From contig NC_015559.1 of the NCBI RefSeq assembly GCF_000214215.1, positions 1,612,001 to 1,676,000 on the forward strand: a stretch of 64,000 nucleotides of DNA, given 5' to 3'. Origin of the DNA: Marinomonas posidonica IVIA-Po-181 (GTDB lineage: Bacteria > Pseudomonadota > Gammaproteobacteria > Pseudomonadales > Marinomonadaceae). Positions 47,868-55,553 of the stretch are shown piece by piece. Each line of letters begins with the position of its first letter. Positions within the stretch are counted from its first letter, which is position 1. The position numbers and the translations under genes are program-made. Under the pieces are notes generated by a model that saw only the letters and a list, made by a program, of their open reading frames with translations, searched no databases and was not told the DNA's origin.

Positions 47868-48905
47868 TTATCCTTTGTGTTGATGATGTTTGACCAAATC
47901 AATGGCCTCTAATAATACGTTAACCTTTGCGTCGGCTTTATGACCATTTTCGGAAAGATAGCGACGGAACTGTTTGCCGCCGGGTTCACCTTGGAAAATG
48001 CCAAGAATGTGACGCGTTAAATGAAGCAATCGTTCACCTTGTGCGAGCTTTTCTTCAACATAAGGCACAAATGCTTCCAATGCTTGATATCTGTCTGTGA
48101 CCACAGGTGCATTGCCATAAATAGCTTGATCGACTTGGCTTAACAACCAAGGGTTGTGATACGCCTCGCGGCCAATCATCACACCGTCTACTTTTAGCAG
48201 ATGGGCTTGGCATTCCTCTATGGTTTTAATGCCGCCGTTAATGATGATTTCAAGGTCTGGGAAATCTTCTTTTAACTGATGAACATAATGGTACTTAAGC
48301 GGCGGAATTTCACGATTTTCTTTTGGGCTCAAGCCCTGCAAAATGGCATTACGCGCATGCACAATAAAGGTCTTGACTCCTGTGGTGGAGACCTCGCCAA
48401 CAAAATCACGAACCACACTGTAATCTTGTTGTTCATCCAAACCAATACGATGCTTAAGCGTCACAGGAATGTTGCAGGAATCCTGCATTGCCTTCATCGC
48501 GTCTTTGACCTTGTCAGGATGGGCCATCAAACAGGCACCAATCAAACTGTTTTGCACGCGATCACTCGGGCAACCCACGTTCAAATTGACCTCGTCGTAG
48601 CCACACTTTTCCGCCATGGCCGCGCATTGACCTAAATCTTTAGCGTTGGAGCCGCCTAATTGCAAGGCAATAGGGTGCTCGCATTCATCGTAATGCAAAA
48701 AACGCGCTGGATTATTGCCTTGTAATAAAGCACCCGATGTCACCATTTCAGTATAAAGCAAAGTGTTCTTCGTCAAGGTACGCGCAAACACCCGATAATC
48801 AGACGTAGTCCAATCCATCATGGGTGCGACGGAGAAGCGTCGGTCTAGTGTATCGCTTGTGTTATCTGACTTAGCGTCAATGGTATTCAAAGTGTCTGCT
48901 TGCAT
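47868..48905 (-). CDS. dusA: tRNA-dihydrouridine(20/20a) synthase DusA
   Basis: 345 residues. FMN-dependent Dus fold with [38 protein letters not shown], and the catalytic cysteine in NVGCPSDRV. It reduces uridines 20/20a of tRNA. Its 5' end is a known integration site for mobile elements, and an integrase remnant begins 200 bases beyond the start codon here, so the reading frame seems intact but the boundary is an element junction. Confidence 0.93.
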   Translation of the reverse strand: MQADTLNTIDAKSDNTSDTLDRRFSVAPMMDWTTSDYRVFARTLTKNTLLYTEMVTSGALLQGNNPARFLHYDECEHPIALQLGGSNAKDLGQCAAMAEKCGYDEVNLNVGCPSDRVQNSLIGACLMAHPDKVKDAMKAMQDSCNIPVTLKHRIGLDEQQDYSVVRDFVGEVSTTGVKTFIVHARNAILQGLSPKENREIPPLKYHYVHQLKEDFPDLEIIINGGIKTIEECQAHLLKVDGVMIGREAYHNPWLLSQVDQAIYGNAPVVTDRYQALEAFVPYVEEKLAQGERLLHLTRHILGIFQGEPGGKQFRRYLSENGHKADAKVNVLLEAIDLVKHHQHKG

Positions 48906-49108
48906 TTAAATGATCGTAAAAAGTAAAAGTGGTGACTTATGGGGCATTGCCCCAAAAGACAGCAATAAATGAGTGTCGTTATTATGTCATAAAATTACAG
49001 GATTGTGATATGGGGAGCCTTGCATAAAGTGTGGAATTGAAATTTTCTTTCTGGTGTGAGCGGTGAGAAAAGAGTTGGTAAAGTCTTTTAAAATGGTAAT
49101 GAGTGCAT

Positions 49109-49347
49109 GATCATAGAGCGCTGTTACCAAAGCCTGACTGATGACTTAGGCATCAAATTCTCCAGCCACGATATACGCAAACTGGCCCGCGACTGCTGGC
49201 AAGACATGGGCATCGATTGGACTTTCCTATTTAGATAAGTGGGAAATGCTGCTCAACCACGAACGGGACGGACTGGACAAGCGCTACATGCACACCCATT
49301 CGAGAGAACAGATGCGCAAAGCGTTGGGGGAGTGGGAAAAAAAATGA
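49109..49347 (+). pseudogene. Tyrosine integrase C-terminal remnant, frameshifted
   Basis: In one frame the DNA encodes SLTDDLGIKFSSHDIRKLARDCWQDMGID, with the HxxR-type box (HDIRK) of tyrosine recombinases; then the frame shifts near 49220 and the other frame reads YLDKWEMLLNH and GLDKRYMHTH, with the catalytic tyrosine at 49285-49287, ending at TGA 49345-49347. The N-terminal two thirds are missing. It lies beside the 5' end of dusA and reads away from it, as expected for an element inserted there. It is surely inactive. Confidence 0.8.
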
Positions 49348-49411
49348 TTGACAATTCAAAAGCTTAAATCAAAGATAAGCATCAATTTAAAAAAGTTATA
49401 AAGGTTATCTG

Positions 49412-49873
49412 ATGTCAGAAGGTTCAAGGATTGGTTTTCTAGATAAAAGTATCAATGGAAGCATAAAAACTATAAAGGCTAAAGCAAAGTGGAATAAAAC
49501 TAAAGCCAGTATCATTAATGCGTTAATTATTATGTTAGGGGCTTTAATTACGTTAACACTTGGAGTTGATGTAGATGAAGACCTTGTCAGGATTCAAAAA
49601 AATTTAGCATTAATTTTTGGAGCATTGCTCACACTGTTAAGTGGTTGGAATGTTATATTTGACTATAGAAAGCTATGGATTAGACAAAAAATAACTTTGT
49701 TAGCTTTGTATCAACTTAAAAATGAATTTGATTATTACAAAGTGGATGAAAATTCTAATTCTGATAATATGAATAAAAAAATTGATAGCTTTTTTTTAAA
49801 GTATCAAGAAATATGGGATAAAGATGGCCAAGAATGGAGGGATATTATTAAAAATGAAAAGATAAGGGAGTAA
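49412..49873 (+). CDS. Two-TM SLATT-like membrane protein
   Basis: 153 residues, AT-rich gene. A basic N-terminus (KTIKAKAKWNKTK) is followed by two hydrophobic segments (about 33-52 and 63-84) and then a WIRQKITLLALYQLKNEFDYY helix and a charged tail. This order matches SLATT domains, thought to form pores and to act as effectors in nucleotide-activated bacterial conflict systems. It converges on the RelA/SpoT-type gene with a 15-base gap. The family call rests on the layout and wording and needs a profile search. Confidence 0.7.
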   Translation: MSEGSRIGFLDKSINGSIKTIKAKAKWNKTKASIINALIIMLGALITLTLGVDVDEDLVRIQKNLALIFGALLTLLSGWNVIFDYRKLWIRQKITLLALYQLKNEFDYYKVDENSNSDNMNKKIDSFFLKYQEIWDKDGQEWRDIIKNEKIRE

Positions 49874-49888
49874 AATGATTGATTTTAA

Positions 49889-50878
49889 CTAATCTCTAAA
49901 ATAACTTAAACCACTTTCTCGTTGAATATCTTTAATTACATCGAATGAAATTGGCCACTCATTTTCTATTTCTTCAGGGAATTTAGCTGATAACCAGATT
50001 AAGAAAAATATGATGCTTTGTCGAAAAATAGGTTTTGTATTGGCTTTATCTTTTATTAGTTCAATATACATTGTTTCTTTTTGAAAAAAAGTTTCAATTT
50101 TCATCGCTAAGTTCTCATCTATTATATGGTTATAAGAATTCCAAATTATAATGGAAGACTTTTCAAAGATGGGTGGGACCTCAATCAATACATAATAAAG
50201 ATTATCCAAATAGGATTTTATATTATATTTTTCAAATTTACTTATGTTTATTTCATTGTTTACGGCACCAAAATATTCATCAGTTGTTTCAATTAGAGCC
50301 ATGCTCCTTGCTACTTTTCTATGAATATTTGGATCTATGTCTTCTTTTTTTTCTATCTTATAGAGTGCATCGTGAGTTAATTCTGCATAGGCATGCTGAA
50401 GTAGAGTTCGTACCTGAACTTCACAAGGTGTATCTACCTGTACTTCTATATCATTTATCAAAAAATCTCCCGTTGGTCTTAAAACATAGTGCATTGACTG
50501 ATAATCAAAAATTAGAGGAGATTTATTTCTTTCTTCATGAAAATCTCTACTTGAGCCAATGGTCCAAGATTGGCTCTCCTCAATAATGGTGCAAATTTCT
50601 TTAACATCTTCTAGAAGAAGGGTTATGAATCGTATGCCAACTTTGTCCTCTATTTGGTTATAAGGGTCATCATAACTCTTGTTGCCGCGGTAAAATGCTT
50701 TATCTATTAGCGATGCCTCTTCTTTAATTCGACATGATGCTGGAACTTTCAAAAAACTATTTATATTTTTACCTTGGTCAGTAAGAGTTTTAAGGATTTC
50801 ATTTTTTACAAAATCCCCCCAAGCCTTATATCGATCTATTTCTTCATTCCAACGCTTTATAAATTCTTCTTCATTCAT
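49889..50878 (-). CDS. RelA/SpoT-domain nucleotide synthetase, small-alarmone-synthetase type
   Basis: 329 residues. The synthetase fold shows DKVGIRF at 78-84, FDYQSMHYVL at 125-134 (the G-loop-type YxSxH motif) and EVQVRTLLQHAYAELTHD at 153-170. There is no HD hydrolase domain and no TGS/ACT region, so the protein can only synthesise, not remove, the nucleotide. Known members make (p)ppGpp or related pyrophosphorylated nucleotides, or pyrophosphorylate tRNA as toxSAS toxins. Its ATG overlaps the stop codon of the NdpA-like gene (ATGA), which implies coupled translation. The gene is AT-rich compared with the backbone. Confidence 0.87.
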   Translation of the reverse strand: MNEEEFIKRWNEEIDRYKAWGDFVKNEILKTLTDQGKNINSFLKVPASCRIKEEASLIDKAFYRGNKSYDDPYNQIEDKVGIRFITLLLEDVKEICTIIEESQSWTIGSSRDFHEERNKSPLIFDYQSMHYVLRPTGDFLINDIEVQVDTPCEVQVRTLLQHAYAELTHDALYKIEKKEDIDPNIHRKVARSMALIETTDEYFGAVNNEINISKFEKYNIKSYLDNLYYVLIEVPPIFEKSSIIIWNSYNHIIDENLAMKIETFFQKETMYIELIKDKANTKPIFRQSIIFFLIWLSAKFPEEIENEWPISFDVIKDIQRESGLSYFRD

Positions 50879-51972
50879 TCTTGACTCTTTAGTTCATCTT
50901 TTATAATGATTTTAGTCCATTTCGGGATGTTTCCGTTTTTATCTGGATCCCCTTCGATTGTTGTAAATGTAACGTTGTTTTTAAATTCTTCTGGCTCGCC
51001 TATAACGCTAATGCTATTTTTGAATGACAGCTTTCTATATTTCAGTTTGGTTTTTATTTCTGATATGTCTTTTAAAAAATTGCTTCTTTTGATTTCGTTT
51101 TTATCTAAAAAATCAAGAAATTCTTTTTTATCTTTATTTTCTAGATATTTCTCTGAAAAATCTACGGGGCTAACTATGTTTGATTGATCAACTTTTAAAT
51201 ATGTAGTCAAGGCATTAAGGTAGTCATTTCTTTTTTCATTATCAATATTTGCAGACTTTATAAAGTTCATACCCTGATTATAAAATTGCATTGTTTTTCT
51301 AGCTGCAGTATCTGGATAAACAAAGCCTAAAAAGTCTTTCAAAAAATAATCTGATGAAACTTTTCCGTTAGCACCTGAAACTTGTTGATCGGAAACCCAA
51401 ACCTCCCAATTTTTATTAGGATCCATTTCTTTTTCATTATAATTTGGTTTTTTTAAAAATGCTGCACTTTTATAAAGTTTGGTGCCGGGCGTTAGTAGCA
51501 CCTCCTGTAAAAATTTCAGTGATATTTCTTTTGTTAATGGGTCTTCTATTTTTTCATATCCGCTGTGTATTTCTGCTTTAATGATTCCTAAAAAATCTCT
51601 TCTAGGGTAATTACATTTACCGGTAAATATAACTATTATTCCTCCAGATTCAGATGCTTTTTTTTGAGCTCTATCAAGTTTTTTTGTTATTTCAAATGAA
51701 CTATTAATGAAGTCTGAATCGGTATCAGTGATTGATTTTTTAACGATATTGATCAGATGGTTTGGGTCATTGGTATCAATTAACATCTCTACTGCCTTAC
51801 TATTACCACCAATAGCTTCGTCATAACGACTTCTAAAGTTATCTAATGCTGAGGCTTCGAAATTTGTAAAGTCAGTATTTTGAAATGGAAGTTTCTTAGT
51901 TTGTTTGTCTTTATCTTTTTTGTAAATCTGATGAATAATAATACGATCAATAATAGGGCTCAAAAACTGCAT
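50875..51972 (-). CDS. Diverged NdpA/YejK-like (37-kD nucleoid-associated) protein
   Basis: 365 residues. It looks like a distant member of the NdpA family: an N-terminal IDRIIIHQIYKKDKD start, a GGIIVIFTGKCNYPRRDFLGIIKAEIH strand-helix block, KLYKSAAFLKKP and the central SSDYFLKDFLGFVYPDTAARKTMQFY. The C-terminal part is charged and ends EWTK-type. It is far from the housekeeping YejK at 20400. It heads a two-gene unit with the RelA/SpoT-type gene and could act as DNA sensor, antitoxin or partner of it; this is inference. Confidence 0.7.
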   Translation of the reverse strand: MQFLSPIIDRIIIHQIYKKDKDKQTKKLPFQNTDFTNFEASALDNFRSRYDEAIGGNSKAVEMLIDTNDPNHLINIVKKSITDTDSDFINSSFEITKKLDRAQKKASESGGIIVIFTGKCNYPRRDFLGIIKAEIHSGYEKIEDPLTKEISLKFLQEVLLTPGTKLYKSAAFLKKPNYNEKEMDPNKNWEVWVSDQQVSGANGKVSSDYFLKDFLGFVYPDTAARKTMQFYNQGMNFIKSANIDNEKRNDYLNALTTYLKVDQSNIVSPVDFSEKYLENKDKKEFLDFLDKNEIKRSNFLKDISEIKTKLKYRKLSFKNSISVIGEPEEFKNNVTFTTIEGDPDKNGNIPKWTKIIIKDELKSQE

Positions 51973-52149
51973 AAATTTTCTCTGTTAGTATGCAGACAAG
52001 CTAAGAGAAGGAGAGGTTAACATTGCTCCACCTTCCTTGGTTGTCGCGAAATTGTCATTGGTTAAATTGTTAATTCGATACTATGTGACCTGTCACACTT
52101 TGTCAGCCCCTTGCTGACATTTTCTTTACCTGAATTGTGAACTTTTGTT

Positions 52150-52426
52150 AGTCAGTTGACCTCCCAGCCTTCCTGATCTACTATTTCCCTGCACTGGCAA
52201 AATCCAGTGTCGGGATTGAGACCCCGTTTTACAACAGCGGCCTAGAACACGCTCCGCGTGTTTTTTTGTGGCCGAGATTCGCCTGTTATGGTGGGTCTTT
52301 GTTTGGGCAGCATTCGTGTTGGCCGTTACCTGTTGGCGGTAGTCTCAACCTGAACTTAGATCCACCACCTTAATTGAGATTGAGACCTTTGTTATGGTGG
52401 TCAATGATGACAACAGGAGGCCATAG
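52150..52426 (+). promoter_or_regulatory. P4-like leader/immunity region upstream of the KilA-N gene
   Basis: This leader has a terminator-like hairpin (52246-52267), two direct copies of GATTGAGACC (52214-52223 and 52378-52387), an inverted copy of its core (GTCTCAA at 52342-52348), and two copies of TGTTATGGTGG (52284-52294 and 52390-52400). Similar leaders stand before Icd/ash and KilA-N genes in P4-like satellites, where transcription termination and a small RNA give immunity. An open frame through it has no ATG and looks untranslated. Confidence 0.55.
52246..52267 (+). terminator. Leader terminator inside the P4-like region
   Basis: AACACGC (52246-52252) and GCGTGTT (52256-52262) form a 7-bp stem with a 3-base loop, followed by a T-run. 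It lies 160 bases upstream of the KilA-N start, so it could attenuate that transcript. Confidence 0.75.
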
Positions 52427-52999
52427 ATGGCTCACTTAATGATTGCTTCAAAAGACATCCGTACACTCGACGGACTGTATTCCCTTAATGATCTTCATAA
52501 AGTATCTGGCGCAAGTAAGAAGCATCAGCCAGCAAACTTTTTGCGATTAGAAACCACCCAAGAATTAATTGCTGAAATTGAAAACTCCTCAGATCTGAGG
52601 AATTTAGCGGTTAATAAAACTCAGGGGAGAAATGGCGGTACCTATGTCTGCAAAGAACTGGTTTACGCTTATGCCATGTGGATCAGCCCCAAGTTCAACT
52701 TAGAAGTCATCCGCGCCTTCGACCAAGCCCAAACAGAACAACCGCCAGAACCCTCCCAACAAAGCCTACCTAACCCCATCAAAGACTATGAAAAACTCAA
52801 ACTCATTAATGACGTGGCCAAATTCCTAGGCATTTCCGAAAGCATCGCCGTCGTCTCCGCCACCGACATCATGGACATGGTCCAAACCATCCGTAACTAC
52901 CAACAACAACTCGCCAAAATCCAAACCAGCCCCGCATGGGTCGACCAAACCATCGAACGCATCAAAAACGTCACAGGAAGACACTTCGGGGAAGGGTAG
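52427..52999 (+). CDS. KilA-N domain protein
   Basis: 190 residues, start ATG at 52427 with AGGAGG 6 bases upstream. The KilA-N DNA-binding domain is recognised from DGLYSLNDLHKVSGASKKHQPANFL and GRNGGTYVCKELVYAYAMWISPKFNLEVIRAFD; the last third is a helical, glutamine-rich tail. Such proteins are phage or satellite regulators or antirepressors. The second half of the gene is much richer in C-ending codons than the first. A related but broken tail occurs at 53811-54127. Confidence 0.87.
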   Translation: MAHLMIASKDIRTLDGLYSLNDLHKVSGASKKHQPANFLRLETTQELIAEIENSSDLRNLAVNKTQGRNGGTYVCKELVYAYAMWISPKFNLEVIRAFDQAQTEQPPEPSQQSLPNPIKDYEKLKLINDVAKFLGISESIAVVSATDIMDMVQTIRNYQQQLAKIQTSPAWVDQTIERIKNVTGRHFGEG

Positions 53000-53011
53000 A
53001 ACAGGGAAGAA

Positions 53012-53035
53012 CAAGGGGCAAAAGCCCCTTGGTTT
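53012..53035 (+). terminator. Hairpin after the KilA-N gene
   Basis: CAAGGGGC (53012-53019), AAAA, GCCCCTTG (53024-53031) gives a perfect 8-bp stem right after the gene; the T-run is weak. Confidence 0.65.
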
Positions 53036-53077
53036 AGCGGATTTACTAGCTTATAAAAAGGGCATTTTCAAAACTCA

Positions 53078-53482
53078 TTAGGTCATTTTTTTGGCTATAA
53101 TAGTTACACCTTCAGTATAGCTGTACCCATACCCATAGCTATAACAAGTACTAGCACCACCACTGTTAACCGCTGCTCTACTATAATTGTCCCATTTATA
53201 ACTATATGCTCCCGATATAATCGATTCTATGGTAACAACCTCATAACCTTCTTTGTTAAGTTGTTCAATTGCTGAATTCATGTCATTAGCAAGTCGCTGT
53301 CCATCTATTTCATTATCAGACCACCCAGTTTGTTTCCATTGGGTTTCTCTGGTTACTACTTCCTTTTCGCCGCCAAAGAAGCCCTTTTTTTTCTCGCCTG
53401 TCGGAACTTTAACAGTAACGTCTTTTCCTACAGGTTTAAAAAATGCATTAACATAAACAACCTTGTTCAACTTACTCTCCAA
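53078..53482 (-). CDS. Protein of unknown function
   Basis: 134 residues, not recognised. The N-terminus is strand-rich (KVVYVNAFFKPVG), there is a lysine- and glycine-rich loop (GEKKKGFFGGEKE), and the C-terminus has a Gly/Tyr/Ser-rich patch (CYSYGYGYSYTEG) before VTIIAKK. No signal peptide. It stands alone between the KilA-N gene and the phage debris, on the opposite strand. About 330 bases upstream are AT-rich and hold no further gene up to the debris at 53773. Confidence 0.6.
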   Translation of the reverse strand: MESKLNKVVYVNAFFKPVGKDVTVKVPTGEKKKGFFGGEKEVVTRETQWKQTGWSDNEIDGQRLANDMNSAIEQLNKEGYEVVTIESIISGAYSYKWDNYSRAAVNSGGASTCYSYGYGYSYTEGVTIIAKKMT

Positions 53483-53772
53483 CGTAATTTTAATTATAAA
53501 TCTATATTTCTAGATTTTTCTAAATAGTCTTAAATTTAGATAACAAGTGTGGTATCGCAAAGTACATACATATAAAACCAACTACTAGAAGTTTAAATGC
53601 TACTTCTTACTAAAGTACAAATACCAATTATAAATAATAGACTGACGAAAAATATATCATGATATTTTGGAGGAGATAAAACAAAATTTGGAATTCCCTA
53701 ATAAAGCTTAACAGGACAACCACCTCTCAAACCCAATAATACCAAGGGTTTTGGTGGTTGCTCTGCTATTTC

Positions 53773-53805
53773 CCCCAATAAATTTGGGGTCAGATAAAAA
53801 ATAGC
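53773..53805. repeat. REP-like inverted motif (copy 1)
   Basis: CCCCAA and TTGGGG arms (53773-53778 and 53784-53789 region) are followed by TCAGATAAAAAATAG. A near copy of TTTGGGG-CAGATA-ATAG is at 60297-60316. Such motifs often mark REP elements or their remains. Confidence 0.5.
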
Positions 53806-53810
53806 GTCTA

Positions 53811-54127
53811 AACTTCAAACAGCGCCACGAGCAAAAACACCTTCCCGCGACCACTGACAGAGCAGCGGTCGCAGAAACCGATAGCTATTCCCTCCAAGGA
53901 AAGCAACTGCTCAACAACATAGTGTCGTCCATGAAACTCACCAGCAACCCAGTCGTCCTACCTGCGAGTGAAGTCACCGACATGATACAAGCCATCCGAC
54001 CTTTACTTGAAGAAGTAAGTAAAAACAAATCGCCCAGCTTTCTTTCTATCAAGGGCAACCCGACTGGGTAAACGACAACATCACCCGCGTCAAAGACTAC
54101 GCCCAACGTAACTTTGTAGACTTCTAA
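53811..54127 (+). pseudogene. Broken KilA-N/antirepressor-type gene tail
   Basis: An ATG-less frame reads NFKQRHEQKHLPATTDR, SLQGKQLLNNIV and EVTDMIQAIRPLLEEV, then the frame shifts near 54055 to QPDWVNDNITRVKDYAQRNFVDF and stops at 54125-54127. The end corresponds in layout to the tail of the KilA-N gene at 52427 (AWVDQTIERIKNV). The 5' part is gone. Parts of this tail recur near 60220 and 62931. Confidence 0.65.
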
Positions 54128-54136
54128 GTGATAAGC

Positions 54137-54172
54137 AACTAAAGCCCCGATGTGGGCTTTAGTTGTTGTTTT
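54137..54172 (+). terminator. Terminator after the broken KilA-N tail
   Basis: An 11-bp stem (AACTAAAGCCC, 54137-54147, with GGGCTTTAGTT, 54154-54164) with a 6-base loop, followed by a T-rich tract. Confidence 0.8.
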
Positions 54173-54276
54173 TATTGAGGTAAAAAGATAAGTTGAGGCT
54201 AACAGCTTAATTAAGCTAGATTTTTATTGTTAATGTTTTATTAAGATTTTTCGGATTTATTATCACGGAGTTAAGT

Positions 54277-54846
54277 ATGAGAAACGCTTTTTTATTGGCT
54301 GTAATTGGTGCTGCTATGATCTCAGGGTGTTCGACAACGAATCAAAAAACGAATGCTAAGGTAGAAAAGACTAAGAATATGACGAGCGAGCAGTTAGTTG
54401 GGGAATGGGGGTGTTTGACCACATATTCAAATCTTGATCTTAGGACTTTTGACAGTATAAATATTAAGAGCGATGGTTTTTTTACCGATCTTTCAGATAC
54501 TTATTATCCAATCATGGACGATCCTGAGCATACACTTTTCTCATATACCCGTTATTTAACGGGTTCTTGGGTGCTCGCTGATAACAAACTATCTTATCTT
54601 TTTTTGACACAAGGAAAAATAATGCATAAAGAATTTAAGAATTCACCGTTATGGGAAAAGATTAAAGCGGAAAAACAAGAAGAAAAAGTAAGGTTGATGG
54701 ACAAAGTAATTTATAACGCATTGTCTAAACCACCTCCTCAAGACGAGTCAATTACTCTCTCTATTAAGATGTCTAGTTCAGATATGTTCACATATGAGCA
54801 GACATATGGTGGCAAAACATATGATGGTTTTTGTACACGAAAATAA
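54277..54846 (+). CDS. Lipoprotein of unknown function
   Basis: 189 residues with a lipoprotein signal and lipobox (ISGC, C18). The mature part is a strand-rich, lipocalin-like domain: LVGEWGCLTTYSNLDL, RYLTGSWVLADNKLSYLFL and MFTYEQTYGGKTYDGFCTRK, with two cysteines that may pair. It could be an immunity-type or small-ligand-binding lipoprotein; no family is recognised. It is followed by a terminator and is flanked by phage debris. Confidence 0.72.
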   Translation: MRNAFLLAVIGAAMISGCSTTNQKTNAKVEKTKNMTSEQLVGEWGCLTTYSNLDLRTFDSINIKSDGFFTDLSDTYYPIMDDPEHTLFSYTRYLTGSWVLADNKLSYLFLTQGKIMHKEFKNSPLWEKIKAEKQEEKVRLMDKVIYNALSKPPPQDESITLSIKMSSSDMFTYEQTYGGKTYDGFCTRK

Positions 54847-54890
54847 TAGTTAAGGATCAGACAAAAACAACCCTGAACCTCTCAACCCCC

Positions 54891-54914
54891 AAGCCCATCC
54901 CTGATGGGCTTTTT
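54891..54914 (+). terminator. Terminator after the lipoprotein gene
   Basis: AAGCCCATC (54891-54899), CCT, GATGGGCTT (54903-54911), then T-run. Confidence 0.85.
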
Positions 54915-54945
54915 CGTTTCTAATCCCCACAAAATGAGGAATCCC

Positions 54946-55065
54946 ATGCGCCAAATGATGTCGCTCGGTGGTTTTGTGTTTTCGCTGAGCGAAGGCTCGC
55001 CATACGAGGGTTTGCAGCACATGAGTGAAGGCGGTTGGGTCGCGGTGGCGGTCAAAATCCGATGA
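54946..55065 (+). pseudogene. 5' fragment of a P2 gpU-like phage tail gene
   Basis: A 39-codon frame, MRQMMSLGGFVFSLSEG, resembles the N-terminus of the P2 tail protein GpU (MMALGMFVFSL-type) and then reaches a premature stop next to a 9-bp tandem repeat. Another frame at about 55155-55277 (NHTFPAEMKGNWSIGKVTARGDSKAGY) may be a second fragment but I cannot name it. Neither is likely expressed. Confidence 0.55.
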
Positions 55066-55073
55066 GCTAAAAA

Positions 55074-55127
55074 ATAAAGCAAATAAAGCAAATAAAGCAA
55101 ATAAAGCAAATAAAGCAAATAAAGCAA
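55074..55127. repeat. Six tandem 9-bp repeats
   Basis: ATAAAGCAA repeats six times without change (55074-55127), followed by ATAAAGGGG that begins an inverted motif at 55130-55148. The repeat is a 3n unit but lies in a stop-rich frame. From 55149 to the toxin gene at 55554 nothing further is seen except the unnamed fragment. Confidence 0.9.
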
Positions 55128-55129
55128 AT

Positions 55130-55148
55130 AAAGGGGTCAGTCCCCTTT
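55130..55148. repeat. REP-like inverted motif (copy 2)
   Basis: AAAGGGG (55130-55136), TCAGT, CCCCTTT (55142-55148). A longer version of the same design (CAATTAAAGGGG, GCAGA, CCCCTTTAATTG) is at 59235-59263. Confidence 0.6.
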
Positions 55149-55553
55149 AATTTTAATTGCTAAACCACACCTTCCCAGCGGAAATGAAAGGCAACTGGTC
55201 CATCGGCAAAGTCACCGCACGGGGCGACAGTAAAGCAGGGTACAGGTGTGTTGTGGTGGCTAGTGAAGTGGTTTGAGGGATTGTTATTGGAAGAGGATAA
55301 AAAAGTATTTAGTATCAATTGATCACGATATCATCAGCAGCTTACTTTAAAAGGGAAGTGCTGATGGTAAGTAAAAGTATTTTGGAAGCAATTAGTGTCT
55401 AGCAAACTCTGGGTAGTCCATTTATTTAAAATTACCAATCTAGTCAGAAATGAGTGCACCTTCACTCATCATAAGTACGAGGGTGTTATTTATTTGCATC
55501 ACGGAATCACACCAACTAAAATCCCCGCTTTTAAATTGTAAAATGACAAGGAA

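Noticed and set aside
50173..50586. 137-codon plus-strand frame
   Set aside because: Antisense shadow of the RelA/SpoT-type gene; hydrophobic and cysteine-rich only because of the complement of AT-rich codons.
49412..51972. Treating the SLATT-like gene as part of the same operon as the RelA-type gene
   Set aside because: It is on the opposite strand and convergent; only a functional, not transcriptional, link can be proposed.
52152..52377. Open frame through the P4-like leader ending in GGSLNLNLDPPP
   Set aside because: Resembles Icd/ash-type translations but has no ATG and runs through a terminator hairpin, so it was treated as an RNA leader.
55074..55127. CRISPR array
   Set aside because: The units are contiguous 9-bp repeats without spacers.
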